Assembly (NCBI GenBank): GCA_947465365.1
Contig: CANIAV010000077.1
Coordinates: forward strand, 1 to 5,284
From: Actinomycetota bacterium
Lineage (GTDB): Bacteria; Actinomycetota; Actinomycetes; Nanopelagicales; Nanopelagicaceae
DNA: 5,284 nt
Reading direction: 5' to 3'
Shown here: positions 5,000 to 5,284 of the stretch, piece by piece
Layout of the letters: each line of letters starts with the position of its first letter
Position numbering within the stretch: the stretch's first letter is position 1
Program-made: the position numbers and the translations under genes
Notes under the pieces: generated by a model
Seen by the model: only the letters and a program-made list of their open reading frames with translations
Databases searched by the model: none
Told to the model about the DNA's origin: nothing

Positions 5000-5224
5000 G
5001 ATCGTTTCTGCAAAATCGCGTACTGGCTTGAGGCTAGCGTTGACAGAAGTTACAACGCTAGGAACTGTCGCAGTCTTAGCAACAATTACTTGCACTCCGC
5101 CTTCAAGTGCATCAAGAGATTTAGTTACTGCACGCAGGTGCAAAATAACGCGTGATAGGCCTAGCGCTGCGGCAGCGATGATTAACGTTGCCAGAATTAG
5201 CGTGTATACGGCTTGTTGTGCCAT
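4997..5224 (-). CDS. Small single-pass membrane protein (paralog 1 of 4)
   Basis: This is a 75-aa protein of unknown function and the shortest of the four. The membrane helix spans about residues 5-23 (AVYTLILATLIIAAAALGL). Basic residues R25, R31 and K35 place the tail in the cytoplasm. A heptad-like helix follows (VILHLRAVTKSLDALEGGVQVIVAK). The VNAS at 61-64 matches the hydrophobic-N-x-[T/S] position of its three neighbours without any gap, and the protein ends soon after (PVRDFAETI). The layout recalls DUF948-like proteins with an N-terminal helix and coiled tail, but this is only a resemblance. The start is supported by AAGGGGA 6 bp upstream. The preceding reading frame stops 11 bp before this ATG, so the gene is internal to an operon and no promoter is seen here. 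Confidence 0.8.
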   Translation of the reverse strand: MAQQAVYTLILATLIIAAAALGLSRVILHLRAVTKSLDALEGGVQVIVAKTATVPSVVTSVNASLKPVRDFAETI

Positions 5225-5230
5225 TTCGAT

Positions 5231-5238
5231 TCCCCTTA
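5231..5238 (-). promoter_or_regulatory. Stop codon/Shine-Dalgarno fusion TAAGGGGA
   Basis: The TAA of the partial upstream frame (5236-5238) opens the TAAGGGGA used as ribosome binding site 6 bp before the 75-aa gene. It is the same octamer as at 4992-4999. Confidence 0.6.
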
Positions 5239-5284
5239 TCCGAGTAACTTGGAAACTGGTCCGGCGTAACGAACTGCCCCGTTG
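5236..5284 (-). CDS. C-terminal tail of an unidentified upstream gene
   Basis: Read from the right edge, the minus strand gives NGAVRYAGPVSKLLG followed by TAA. The stop lies in the ribosome binding site of the next gene, the same arrangement as one gene further on, which supports a real coding end. Fifteen residues are too few to name the product. The pattern N..V.YA..V..L can be laid over the tail of the 84-aa paralog (N..I.YA..I..L, from N62), so it could be a fifth member of the small membrane family. The match is short and may be chance. Confidence 0.5.
   Translation of the reverse strand, partial: NGAVRYAGPVSKLLG

Noticed and set aside
4090..5224. N-x-[T/S] read as a glycosylation sequon
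   Set aside because: The tails are predicted to be cytoplasmic, and general N-glycosylation is not expected in this kind of bacterium. The motif is better seen as a structural signature of the family.

Overview
The window is a compact, gene-dense bacterial segment. By eye it has mid-40s %GC, gene gaps of a few bases, overlapping stop/start codons, and ribosome binding sites sitting on the preceding stop codon. Together with a probably leaderless modA and actinobacterial-looking proteins, this suggests a streamlined, low-GC actinobacterium, for example a freshwater Nanopelagicales-type lineage. That placement is an inference from style, not from a marker gene.

Left arm (minus strand, 1-975): a molybdate ABC importer. 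modA (periplasmic/exported binding protein) is followed by the first ~54 codons of modB (permease), cut by the window edge. An 83-bp divergent region (976-1058) separates modA from a plus-strand operon and holds plausible promoters for both directions.

Centre (plus strand, 1059-4086): a five-gene operon. It runs: an unknown 84-aa protein, a CoxD-type MoxR AAA+ ATPase, a CoxE-type VWA protein with an intact MIDAS, an unknown 96-aa protein, and a 147-aa GIY-YIG-like protein whose catalytic arginine position is glutamine. CoxD/CoxE pairs are known from aerobic CO dehydrogenase and related molybdenum hydroxylase clusters, where they mature the active site. Finding them divergent from molybdate uptake genes fits a molybdoenzyme locus, but no coxL, coxM or coxS gene is in view. 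The last two genes are not classical cox genes and look like a coupled two-gene unit.

Right arm (minus strand, 4090-5284): a tightly packed run of four small single-pass membrane proteins (75, 84, 91 and 120 aa), preceded by the tail of another gene. All four have one N-terminal membrane helix, a predicted cytoplasmic helical tail, and a hydrophobic-N-x-[T/S] motif at exactly residues 61-64. This marks them as a tandem family of diverged paralogs of unknown function. They converge on the GIY-YIG gene with only 3 bp between the stop codons.

No RNA genes, CRISPR arrays, insertion sequences or long non-coding stretches were seen. The least explained parts are the four-paralog membrane array and the 96-aa/GIY-YIG pair attached to coxDE.
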